Below are positions 1-7,789 of a stretch of DNA of 64,000 bases, in pieces (the first letter of the stretch is position 1; each line of letters opens with the position of its first letter). The position numbers and the translations under genes were made by a program. Where the stretch lies: assembly GCF_014860165.1 (NCBI RefSeq), contig NZ_JACZKG010000009.1, forward strand, positions 1 through 64,000. Direction: 5' to 3'. The notes under the pieces are model-generated. The model saw only the letters and a list, made by a program, of their open reading frames with translations, was not told the origin of the DNA and did no database searches. This stretch comes from Devosia sp. Lineage in GTDB: Bacteria; Pseudomonadota; Alphaproteobacteria; Rhizobiales; Devosiaceae.

Positions 1-20
1 ATCTACCACCGCGCGTCGCA

Positions 21-98
21 TCAGGGCTTGCCCCGAGGGCTCTGTACTGAGCCGCGCGCGTGCAAGTGAGGTGCCCTCGGGTCAGGCCCGAGGGTGAC
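21..98. repeat. Rep-B type palindromic element upstream of rsmD
   Basis: Two GC-rich half-elements flank a spacer. The left half has GGGCTTGCCCC and the right half is an 8-bp hairpin CCCTCGGG-TCAGG-CCCGAGGG (73-93) followed by TGACG. The same architecture recurs inside cobN at 8434-8491. It ends about 25 bp before the rsmD start. Whether it has any role in transcription is unknown. Confidence 0.55.
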
Positions 99-123
99 GC
101 TCCGTGAATGTGAGAGGTCGTCC

Positions 124-687
124 ATGCGCATCGTCGCCGGCAAATTCCGCGGCAAGCAGCTCAATTCCCCGTCGGACGATTCCATTCGCCCGACGGCCGA
201 CCGCGTCCGCGAATCGATGTTCAACATCCTCGCTTCCCGGTTGGGTCCAGTATTTTCAGGCATTCGCGTGCTCGATCTCTTCGCCGGCACCGGCGCTCTG
301 GGCCTCGAAGCCCTGTCGCGCGGCGCCAGCCACGTCACCTTCGTCGATACCGGCGCGGAAGCGCGCGGTCTGATCCGCGATCATATCGAGGCCTTCGGGG
401 CAGGGGGCATCACCAAGCTGCTACGCCGCGACGCCACCGACCTGGGCACGCCGGGCACCTTCGGCCAGTTCAACCTGGTCTTCCTCGATCCGCCCTATGG
501 CAAGGGCCTGGGCGAGCAGGCCTTGGCGCACATCGCCGCCAATGGCTGGCTAGCGCCTGATGCGACCATCGTGTTCGAGGAAAGCGCCGATGCTGCGGTG
601 GAAATTCCGGCGGGATTCACGCTGGATGACCGCCGGGAATATGGCGCCGCGGCTGTGTATTTCCTGACGTTTGGGGGCGCGGGCTAA
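124..687 (+). CDS. rsmD: 16S rRNA (guanine(966)-N2)-methyltransferase RsmD
   Basis: Methylates the N2 of G966 in 16S rRNA of the assembling 30S subunit, using S-adenosylmethionine. The protein begins MRIVAGKFRGK, the usual RsmD opening, which fixes the start at ATG 124 rather than the upstream GTG at 94. A Rossmann SAM-binding motif (VLDLFAGTGALGLEALSRG) lies near residues 48-66. The catalytic NPPY-like motif appears as DPPYGKG. The length of 187 residues is normal. It is a single gene, and its usual partner, a pseudouridine synthase, would lie outside the window. The call is firm. Confidence 0.95.
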   Translation: MRIVAGKFRGKQLNSPSDDSIRPTADRVRESMFNILASRLGPVFSGIRVLDLFAGTGALGLEALSRGASHVTFVDTGAEARGLIRDHIEAFGAGGITKLLRRDATDLGTPGTFGQFNLVFLDPPYGKGLGEQALAHIAANGWLAPDATIVFEESADAAVEIPAGFTLDDRREYGAAAVYFLTFGGAG

Positions 688-718
688 CTAGAAACGGCCC
701 GGTTCCACGAGCCCGTGC

Positions 719-1132
719 TCACGCCGCCGCCACACACGCCTCGCATTTGCCGCGGATTTCCATCGTCGTCCGCTCGACCTTGAAGCCCTTGGCGCCGGCC
801 CAGTGCCCGAGCCGCTCCTCGATGACGGAGTCGGCGAATTCATCGACCTTGCCGCAGCCCTCGCAGATGGCGAAGGCGATCAGCCCCTTGCGGTGGCAAT
901 GCTCGTCGGCACAAGCCACGAAGGCATTGAGCGATTCAAGCCGATGCGCGAGGCCACGTTCCACCAGCTTGTCGAGCGCCCGATAGACCTGCAGCGGCGC
1001 GCGCAGGCCATCGGCCCGCAGCTTGTCGAGAATGTCATAGGCGCTCAGCGGGGATTCGGAATGGTTGAGCGCGCCCAGCACCAGCCCCTGGTTGCGCGTC
1101 AGGTCGGTTGGAACATCGTGACTATGCGCCAT
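719..1132 (-). CDS. zur: Fur-family zinc uptake regulator Zur
   Basis: Zinc-sensing repressor of the Fur superfamily that would shut off the znu genes when zinc is plentiful. The 137-residue protein has a winged-helix N-terminal half (AYDILDKLRADG, PLQVYRALDKLVERGL) and two Cys pairs, CEGC and CEAC, that form the structural zinc site, plus a His/Cys-rich stretch HCHRKG. The start is ATG 1132, preceded by AGGAGAG. The longer reading from 1183 only adds sequence overlapping znuB. Its start overlaps the end of znuB by 11 bp, so zur is the last gene of a znuC-znuB-zur operon and is probably autoregulated through the boxes at 2858-2895. Confidence 0.93.
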   Translation of the reverse strand: MAHSHDVPTDLTRNQGLVLGALNHSESPLSAYDILDKLRADGLRAPLQVYRALDKLVERGLAHRLESLNAFVACADEHCHRKGLIAFAICEGCGKVDEFADSVIEERLGHWAGAKGFKVERTTMEIRGKCEACVAAA

Positions 1133-1940
1133 GGGGCACTCTCCTGCCGAACAGCCGCGAGACGGGCACCGCCAGCGACACAAGGAACACTATCAGAGCC
1201 ATCACCACAATCGAGGGACCCGAAGCCGTATCCCACGTTCTTGATCCGAACAGCCCCCCGACCACGGCGATGGCGCCCAGGATCGCGGCCACCACGGCCA
1301 TCATCTCGGGCGTCGCGCTCAGCCGCCGCGCCGTCGCCGCCGGAATGATCAGCAGCGAGGTGATCAGCAAGACCCCCACCAGCTTCATCGCAATGGCGAT
1401 GACCGATGCCATCAGGATCATCAGCACCAGCCGGCTCGCCTCGGGCCGCAGCCCTTCGGCCTCGGCCAGTTCCGGGCTCACCGTCGCCGCCAATAACGGC
1501 CGCCAGGCCAGCACCAGGATGGCGAGGATGGCGGCACCCCCGCCATAGATGATGGCGATGTCTTCCACCGATACGGCGAGGATATCCCCGAACAGGAAAC
1601 CCATCAGGTCGATGCGGACAGTGGTCAAGAACCCCACCAGCACCAGGCCCACCGCCAGCGTCGAGTGGCTCAATATGCCCAGCAGCGCATCGATCGACAG
1701 CGTCGCCTGCCGCTGCAGCACGATCAGCGCGCCCGCCACCAGCGCCGCCACGGCAAAGACGCCGAGCGTCATGTTGATGGACAGCAGGATCGAAAGCGCC
1801 ACGCCCAGCAGCGCCGAATGCGCCATGGTGTCGCCGAAATAGGCCATGCGCCGCCACACCACGAAACAGCCCAACGGCCCGGTGACCACGGCAAGGCCGA
1901 TGCCGGCGATGAGGGCGCGGGAAAAGTAGTCAGCGAACAT
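1122..1940 (-). CDS. znuB: Zinc ABC transporter permease ZnuB
   Basis: Integral membrane subunit of the high-affinity ZnuABC zinc importer. The 272-residue protein starts MFADYFSRALIAGIGLAVV and contains about eight hydrophobic helices. It carries the family signature around GDTMAHSALLGVALS, typical of ABC-3 metal permeases. ATG 1940 was chosen because the extension to 2150 is a His/Thr-rich frame lying antiparallel in meaning to the znuC tail and does not look like protein. It overlaps znuC by 11 bp upstream and zur by 11 bp downstream, which points to translational coupling. Confidence 0.95.
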   Translation of the reverse strand: MFADYFSRALIAGIGLAVVTGPLGCFVVWRRMAYFGDTMAHSALLGVALSILLSINMTLGVFAVAALVAGALIVLQRQATLSIDALLGILSHSTLAVGLVLVGFLTTVRIDLMGFLFGDILAVSVEDIAIIYGGGAAILAILVLAWRPLLAATVSPELAEAEGLRPEASRLVLMILMASVIAIAMKLVGVLLITSLLIIPAATARRLSATPEMMAVVAAILGAIAVVGGLFGSRTWDTASGPSIVVMALIVFLVSLAVPVSRLFGRRVPHGA

Positions 1941-2757
1941 GGTCGTGCCCCGCATGGTCGTGGTGATCGTGGTCACGCTCATGATGATGGTCATGCGCCT
2001 CGCCCTCGGGCACCACGCACCCGTCATCATGATGCTCGTGGTCGTGGTGATGCTCATAGATGGCCAGGGTACTGGCCGCGCGTTCGCCGAACAGTTTGAG
2101 ATATTCGGGGCTTCGCTTGACCGCCGAGGGCGTGCCGCGGCAGCAGACATGGCCGTTGAGGCAGATCACCGTATCGGTTTCGGCCATCACGACATGGAGG
2201 TCATGGCTGATCATCAATATGCCGCTATGGGTGGTGTCGCGGATCTGCCGGACCAGGTCGTAGAGAGCCACTTCGCCCGAGAAGTCCACGCCCTGCACCG
2301 GTTCGTCGAGCACCAGCAGGTCCGGCTTGCGGATCATGGCCCGCGCGAACAGGACGCGCTGGAATTCCCCGCCCGACAGTTCCTGCACGGCGGCCTTGAG
2401 CAGACGCCTAGCGCCCACGGCCTCGAGGGCCGCCTCTATGTCCGCCTGGGCATGCCGGCCGGTCAGGGTCATCAACCGCTCCACTGTCAGCGGCAGGGTC
2501 CAGTCGATCGTGAGCTTCTGCGGCACATAGCCGATCCGCAGCCCCGGCTTGCGCGTCACGCTGCCCATGGTGGGCTTGAGCACGCCCGTCGCCAGCTTGG
2601 CCGTGGTCGACTTGCCCGAGCCATTGGGCCCGATCAGCGTCACGATCTCGCCACGCGAAATGGTGAGGTCCACGCCGCTGACCAATGTCCGCGCGCCATG
2701 CCGGACGCCGGCATTGCGCAGGGTGATCAGCGTTTCCTTTGGGGCCAGGGCATCCAT
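1930..2757 (-). CDS. znuC: Zinc ABC transporter ATP-binding protein ZnuC
   Basis: ATPase that powers ZnuB. The 275-residue protein has Walker A GPNGSGKST, the ABC signature LSGGEFQRVLFARA, Walker B LLVLDEP and the H-loop ISHDLH. The C-terminus has a long His-rich tail (HHHDHEHHDDG and HDHHHERDHDHHDH) that probably binds zinc, a common ornament in alphaproteobacterial ZnuC. The start at ATG 2757 (MDALAPKET) excludes the spurious extension to 2892, which would cover the promoter region. It is divergent from znuA. Confidence 0.95.
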   Translation of the reverse strand: MDALAPKETLITLRNAGVRHGARTLVSGVDLTISRGEIVTLIGPNGSGKSTTAKLATGVLKPTMGSVTRKPGLRIGYVPQKLTIDWTLPLTVERLMTLTGRHAQADIEAALEAVGARRLLKAAVQELSGGEFQRVLFARAMIRKPDLLVLDEPVQGVDFSGEVALYDLVRQIRDTTHSGILMISHDLHVVMAETDTVICLNGHVCCRGTPSAVKRSPEYLKLFGERAASTLAIYEHHHDHEHHDDGCVVPEGEAHDHHHERDHDHHDHAGHDHVR

Positions 2758-2857
2758 ATCTGTGTCGGCTCCAGTTCTGCCCTCCCATTGAGGGCCGTCC
2801 GGGTGGGCGCGGCATGGCGGGGATTTCCCCAGAACCACCCTTGACGCCACTGAATAC

Positions 2858-2895
2858 GTTATAGCATAACACCGCGGCAAGTGTAATAACATAAC
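2858..2895. promoter_or_regulatory. Two tandem Zur-box-like palindromes between znuC and znuA
   Basis: Two 13-bp sites share the architecture GTWAT-N3-ATAAC: GTTATAGCATAAC at 2858-2870 (perfect 5-3-5 palindrome) and GTAATAACATAAC at 2883-2895 (one arm mismatch). They lie 25 bp apart start to start in an AT-rich island of an otherwise GC-rich region, between divergent znuCB-zur and znuA. Sequence and position fit Zur operators, which in proteobacteria contain TTAT/ATAA arms. Binding is inferred. Confidence 0.75.
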
Positions 2896-2916
2896 ATATC
2901 ACGTCGAGGTTGCCGC

Positions 2917-3864
2917 ATGAAGCTGTTTGCCCCCATTACCCTGCTGTCGACAGCGCTCCTCACCACATCAGCGATGGCCGCGCCCAATGTCGTTGCCTCG
3001 ATCAAGCCGGTGCATTCGCTGGTTTCGGCCGTCATGGCCGGCGTGGGCGAACCCACACTGATCGTCAAGGGCTCCGCTTCACCCCACACCTATGCCCTCC
3101 GGCCGTCCGATGCGGGGGCACTGGAATCGGCCGATCTCGTCTTCTGGACCGGCCACGGCATGGAACTGTTCCTGGCCGACGCGCTGGAAACGCTGGCCAA
3201 CGATGCCACGGTTGTCGAACTGGCTGACTCCCCCGGTATTACCCTGCTGCCCGTCCGCGAAGGCGGCGCCTTCGAGGCCCATGCGGACGAGGCGCATGGC
3301 GACCACGAAGGCGAAACGCCCGAGGAGCATGCCGCGCACGAGGAGCATGGCGAAGGCGACATGCATTTCTGGCTCGATCCAGAAAATGCCAAGCTGATGG
3401 TCACCCAGATTGCCGCGACGCTGGCGGATGCCGATCCTGACAACGCCGCCGCCTACCAGGCCAATGCCGAGGCTGAACTGGTGCGGCTCGATGCGCTCGA
3501 GGCCGAACTGGCCACCATGCTGGCGCCGGTTGCCGACAGGCCCTTCATCGTCTTCCACGATGCCTACCAGTATTTCGAATCCCGCTTCGGCCTCTCGCTG
3601 GTCGGTTCGGTGACCGTGACGCCCGATGTCGTGCCCGGCGCCGCCCGCATCGACGAACTCAAGGCCAAGCTGGGCACATCGGGCGCCACCTGCGTCTTCG
3701 CCGAACCCAATTTCGAGCCGGCCGTCATCTCGGCCATCACCGAGGGCACCCCCGCCAAGGCCGGCGTGCTCGACCCCGAAGGCGGCGCGCTGGCCGAGGG
3801 GCCGGGACTCTATGCCGACCTGCTGCGCGGGCTGGCCACAAGCCTTGTCGACTGCCTGGGCTAG
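2917..3864 (+). CDS. znuA: Periplasmic zinc-binding protein ZnuA
   Basis: Substrate-binding component of the zinc importer. A signal peptide covers about residues 1-21, ending in AMA. Zinc ligands are expected at H33 (KPVHSLV), within the HTYALRPSD segment, in MHFWLDPENA and near D-x-Y (FHDAYQYFE). Between the first lobe and MHFWLDP is an acidic, His-rich loop (HADEAHGDHEGE, HAAHEEHGEGD) as found in ZnuA and absent from manganese binders. ATG 2917 has GAGGT upstream. It is transcribed away from znuCB-zur through the shared Zur-box region. Confidence 0.95.
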   Translation: MKLFAPITLLSTALLTTSAMAAPNVVASIKPVHSLVSAVMAGVGEPTLIVKGSASPHTYALRPSDAGALESADLVFWTGHGMELFLADALETLANDATVVELADSPGITLLPVREGGAFEAHADEAHGDHEGETPEEHAAHEEHGEGDMHFWLDPENAKLMVTQIAATLADADPDNAAAYQANAEAELVRLDALEAELATMLAPVADRPFIVFHDAYQYFESRFGLSLVGSVTVTPDVVPGAARIDELKAKLGTSGATCVFAEPNFEPAVISAITEGTPAKAGVLDPEGGALAEGPGLYADLLRGLATSLVDCLG

Positions 3865-3936
3865 TCTCACTCCAGATTCCTCGTCCCTTGCGCCTCCCCG
3901 GTGGCGGTCCGAGATTTCGCCACATACTTGATGCGG

Positions 3937-3970
3937 CTCCTCCCCCTCGAGGGGGAGGCTGAGTGGGGGT
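3937..3970. repeat. Rep-C palindrome downstream of znuA
   Basis: Contains the 20-bp perfect palindrome CCTCCCCCTCGAGGGGGAGG (3939-3958), followed by GAGTGGGGGT. It lies between the convergent znuA and DMT-family genes, so it could also act as a bidirectional transcription stop, though no T-run follows. Related copies are at 9194, 15684, 23877 and 30595. Confidence 0.6.
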
Positions 3971-3982
3971 AACCGACCAAGC

Positions 3983-4339
3983 TTACTTCAGCGGCCCCTT
4001 GAAGATGAAGAAGGCGCCCAGGGCGATCATGGCAAAGCCGATGCCGTGGTTCCAGGTGAACTTCTCGCCAAGATAGAACACCGCGAACAGCACGAAGACC
4101 GAGAGCGAGATCACTTCCTGGATGGTCTTGAGCTCGGCGCCCGAATAGACGCCATAGCCGATCCGGTTGGCTGGCACGGCCAGCCAGTATTCGAAAAAGG
4201 CGATGCCCCAGCTGATCAGCACCACGACCCAGAGGGCAGTGGCGGGAAATTTGAGGTGCCCATACCAGGCAAAGGTCATGAACAGATTGGATGCGACCAG
4301 CAGCCCGATCGGCGCCAGCGTGGCAAAGTTGAAGCCCAA
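3983..4339 (-). CDS. DMT-family small membrane protein (DUF486)
   Basis: 118-residue inner-membrane protein with four hydrophobic segments. The fold resembles half of a drug/metabolite transporter, and the N-terminal ASNLFMTFAWYGHLK segment is typical of the DUF486 family. The substrate is unknown. The start is a TTG at 4339 supported by a perfect AGGAGG five bases upstream, with no better in-frame ATG. It is convergent with znuA. Confidence 0.85.
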   Translation of the reverse strand: MGFNFATLAPIGLLVASNLFMTFAWYGHLKFPATALWVVVLISWGIAFFEYWLAVPANRIGYGVYSGAELKTIQEVISLSVFVLFAVFYLGEKFTWNHGIGFAMIALGAFFIFKGPLK

Positions 4340-4428
4340 GGCTTCCTCCTGAACGAACCGGTCAGCCCCGGCGGCGCTATCTAGCCGTATCGGCCATGAC
4401 GCGAAAGCGCGATTTGTGCAGGGCTCGC

Positions 4429-4683
4429 CTAGCGCAAATGCTTGGTCGGCTGCTCGAGCCCGAAGATGTCGTCGGTGAGGCTGTCCATGCGCTCGCGGAT
4501 CAGCGCCTGGGCGTCATAGAGGCCGCGGTTGTAGAAATACGCGCCCATCTTGTCCACGAAGAACATCATCAGCATCTCCGCCGGTATGGCGCCGATCGGC
4601 TGGTCCAGTTCCTCGCGGAAATAGTCCTGGATTTCCCCGACAATGGCCTTGGTTTCCTCCTTGGTGAACTTGATCGGCTTCAT
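4429..4683 (-). CDS. DUF2164 family protein
   Basis: Small 84-residue cytoplasmic protein beginning MKPIKFTKEETKAIVGEIQD and containing FYNRGLYDAQ, matching the DUF2164 family of unknown function. ATG 4683 has GGGAGA upstream. The longer reading to 4866 is rejected because it runs antisense over the start of the next gene. It is divergent from the periplasmic protein at 4778. Confidence 0.85.
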   Translation of the reverse strand: MKPIKFTKEETKAIVGEIQDYFREELDQPIGAIPAEMLMMFFVDKMGAYFYNRGLYDAQALIRERMDSLTDDIFGLEQPTKHLR

Positions 4684-4777
4684 GGCGAAATCTCCCTTCA
4701 GGCTCCGTTCATAGCGCGAGTCGTTGATTGCGGACGGCGGCCCATCAGGGCAAACTGCGCCGTCCGAGGAGAAATTC

Positions 4778-5377
4778 ATGCTTGCTCGCGCGTCCTTTTT
4801 CGTAGCACTCGCCCTGGCGGGCCCGTCCCTGGGCGAGGAGATCGCCTGCGAAGGCGCCTTCGCCATCGACAGCTCCGAGGCGCGGCTGATCGAGCTCTAT
4901 GGCGCCGACAATGTCGTCACCGGCATCGTGCCGGGCCCAGAGGGCAGCGAAATGCTGGCGACCACGGTGTTTCCGGACAATCCAAAAAAGACCCTGCAGT
5001 TCGTCTGGTGGGACGAAGCCGGGCTGAGCAGCCCCAGCTATATAGACCTGCCTCCCAAGATGACCGCCCCAGGTGGCGTCCGCATCGGCATGTCGCTGGC
5101 CGAGATCGAGATCATCAACGGCGAGCCGTTTACGCTGCTTGGCTTCGGCTGGGACTATGGCGGCGCCGCGGGGTTTGAATCCGGCGCGCTGTCCAACCTG
5201 CCAGGGGATTGCCTGCTCAGCCTGGACTTCGATTATGGCACCTCTCCCCCTGGCGTCGATACGCTCCCCGCCATGGGCGACAAGGAACTCTCGTCCGACG
5301 ATCCGCTGCTGGCGCAGATGCAGGTGAAGGTCAACTCGATGTCGGTCGGCTACCCCCATCCCGATTTCCGCGATTGA
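4778..5377 (+). CDS. Putative periplasmic protein of unknown function
   Basis: 199 residues. An N-terminal hydrophobic segment with a likely cleavage after LAGPSLG suggests export. The rest is acidic and rich in Gly/Pro, with motifs such as QFVWWDEAGL and VRIGMSLAEIEIINGEPF. The latter resembles the start of small calcium-free beta-propeller or SmpA-like modules, but I do not recognise the family. ATG 4778 has GGAG upstream. It ends about 40 bp before the cobalamin riboswitch and is probably monocistronic. Confidence 0.7.
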   Translation: MLARASFFVALALAGPSLGEEIACEGAFAIDSSEARLIELYGADNVVTGIVPGPEGSEMLATTVFPDNPKKTLQFVWWDEAGLSSPSYIDLPPKMTAPGGVRIGMSLAEIEIINGEPFTLLGFGWDYGGAAGFESGALSNLPGDCLLSLDFDYGTSPPGVDTLPAMGDKELSSDDPLLAQMQVKVNSMSVGYPHPDFRD

Positions 5378-5414
5378 CCGCCACCCCTCGGGAGGCGTAA
5401 CTCTGAACTCGTGT

Positions 5415-5648
5415 TGGTTCCCAAAGGCCGTTGTGCTGGAGGGATACCCAGCCTGAAGCATAAGGCATCACGCCTTGTGCGAAGGCTGGAAAAGGGAACA
5501 CGGTGCGACGTACCCATCAGGGCGCAAAACCGTGGCTGCCCCCGCAACTGTAAGCGGTGCGATTCCCTCTCATGCCACTGGCGCAAGCCGGGAAGGCGAG
5601 GGGATTGGCTATCACCGTGAGCCAGGAGACCTGCCAGCGCCTTGGGAG
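5415..5648 (+). ncRNA. Cobalamin (adenosylcobalamin) riboswitch
   Basis: Conserved core elements appear in order: AAAAGGGAACACGGTGCGAC, the CCCCGCAACTGTAAGC segment, GCCACTG with GGGAAGGC, and the B12 box GAGCCAGGAGACCTGCC (about 5619-5635). The flanks TTCCCAAAGG (5418-5427) and CCTTGGGAG (5640-5648) can pair to close P1. It lies about 100 bp upstream of cbtB and should repress cbtB-cbtA-cobW-cobN-cobO when cobalamin is abundant. A Rep-E hairpin follows directly. Confidence 0.95.
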
Positions 5649-5655
5649 TATTTCA

Positions 5656-5690
5656 GCAAAAGTGGCTGCCACTTTTGCGGTTCGAAATGC
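5656..5690. repeat. Rep-E palindrome after the cobalamin riboswitch
   Basis: Perfect 10-bp stem GCAAAAGTGG (5656-5665), CTG loop, CCACTTTTGC (5669-5678), then GGTTCGA. The same hairpin plus GGTTCGA tail recurs at 24799 before edd, so it is a dispersed element and not a dedicated riboswitch arm. No T-run follows, so it does not look like a classical terminator. It occupies the riboswitch expression-platform position. Confidence 0.7.
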
Positions 5691-5749
5691 GACCCCCAAG
5701 CTCGCCGGGCGAAGAGCCCAAGACTATTCCGCGCACGGAGGGTGCTGCC

Positions 5750-5935
5750 ATGAATACTACGACCACTACCTCGACTGGCCTCCAGTCGCTCTCGATTTCC
5801 CAGCGTATCATTGCCGGTTCGCTGGCGCTCATGCTCGGCCTGACCCTGCTGGTTGGCACCGGTTTTGCCGGCGATTTCCGCCTGCATAACGGCGCCCACG
5901 ACACCCGCCACGCCATGGGCTTCCCCTGCCACTAA
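5750..5935 (+). CDS. cbtB: CbtB, small subunit of putative cobalt transporter
   Basis: 61-residue membrane protein with one transmembrane helix (IIAGSLALMLGLTLLVGTGFA) and a C-terminal His motif, LHNGAHDTRHAMGFPCH, that likely captures Co2+. This is the CbtB signature, and the family is almost always riboswitch-controlled next to cbtA. ATG 5750 has GGAGG eight bases upstream. It is first in the cbtB-cbtA-cobW-cobN-cobO operon. Confidence 0.93.
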   Translation: MNTTTTTSTGLQSLSISQRIIAGSLALMLGLTLLVGTGFAGDFRLHNGAHDTRHAMGFPCH

Positions 5936-5960
5936 GGCAGGCGACGAGAGAAAAAACAAA

Positions 5961-6727
5961 ATGATCCGCAATCTGTTTGCCGCTGCGCTGGTCGCAGCGC
6001 TTGGTGCTGGCCTCATCACGGCCGGCCTCCAGCATTTCCGCGTCACCCCGCTTATTCTCCACGCCGAAACCTTCGAGGGAGAAGGCGGCCATAGCCACGG
6101 CGCCGAAGCCGTCGTCGCCGCGCACGAGCATCCCGAGGGCACGCCGGTGCACACCCATGGCGAGGCCGTTGCCACGACCGCGGCGGCGCCCGAGGAATGG
6201 GCGCCTCAGGATGGTTTCGAGCGCACCGCCTATACGACGCTCGCCACAGTACTCGCTGCCGCCGGCTTTGCCCTGCTCATCGGCGCCGTCTCGATGTTCG
6301 CCAACATCCCGATCACCTTTGCCAATGGCCTCCTCTGGGGCATGGCCGGCTTCGTCACCTTCACCCTGGCCCCTGCCTATGGCCTGCCGCCCGAACTGCC
6401 CGGCATGCCGGCCGCCGATCTCGTCGCCCGGCAGGTCTGGTGGACGGGCACCGCGCTCGCCACCGGCGCCGCCTGCCTGTTGCTGGCCAAGACCCGCGCA
6501 GGCTGGGCCTTTGCCGTCGCCACCGCATTGATCGTGGCCCCGCACATCATCGGCGCACCTGTCGCGCCCGATGAAGCCAGCGCCGTCCCGGCGCACCTCG
6601 CCACCGAATTCGCCGCCGTCACGCTGGGCACCGCGCTGGTGTTCTGGCTGCTGCTGGGCACCCTGTTCGGCAAGCTCAACGATACTTTTGCGGCGCGCCA
6701 GGCGACCGTCCCGACAGGAGCCGTCGC

Positions 6728-6731
<4 letters not shown>
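5961..6731 (+). CDS. cbtA: CbtA, cobalt transporter membrane subunit
   Basis: 256 residues with about six transmembrane segments and a His-rich periplasmic loop (HAETFEGEGGHSHGAEAV, HTHGEAV) suited to metal capture. CbtA families are predicted secondary cobalt importers paired with CbtB. ATG 5961 opens MIRNLFAAAL; the in-frame extension to 5853 overlaps cbtB and is rejected. The stop overlaps the cobW start (ATGA), indicating coupled translation. Confidence 0.93.
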
Positions 6732-7783
<1,052 letters not shown>

Positions 7784-7789
7784 CGGCCC

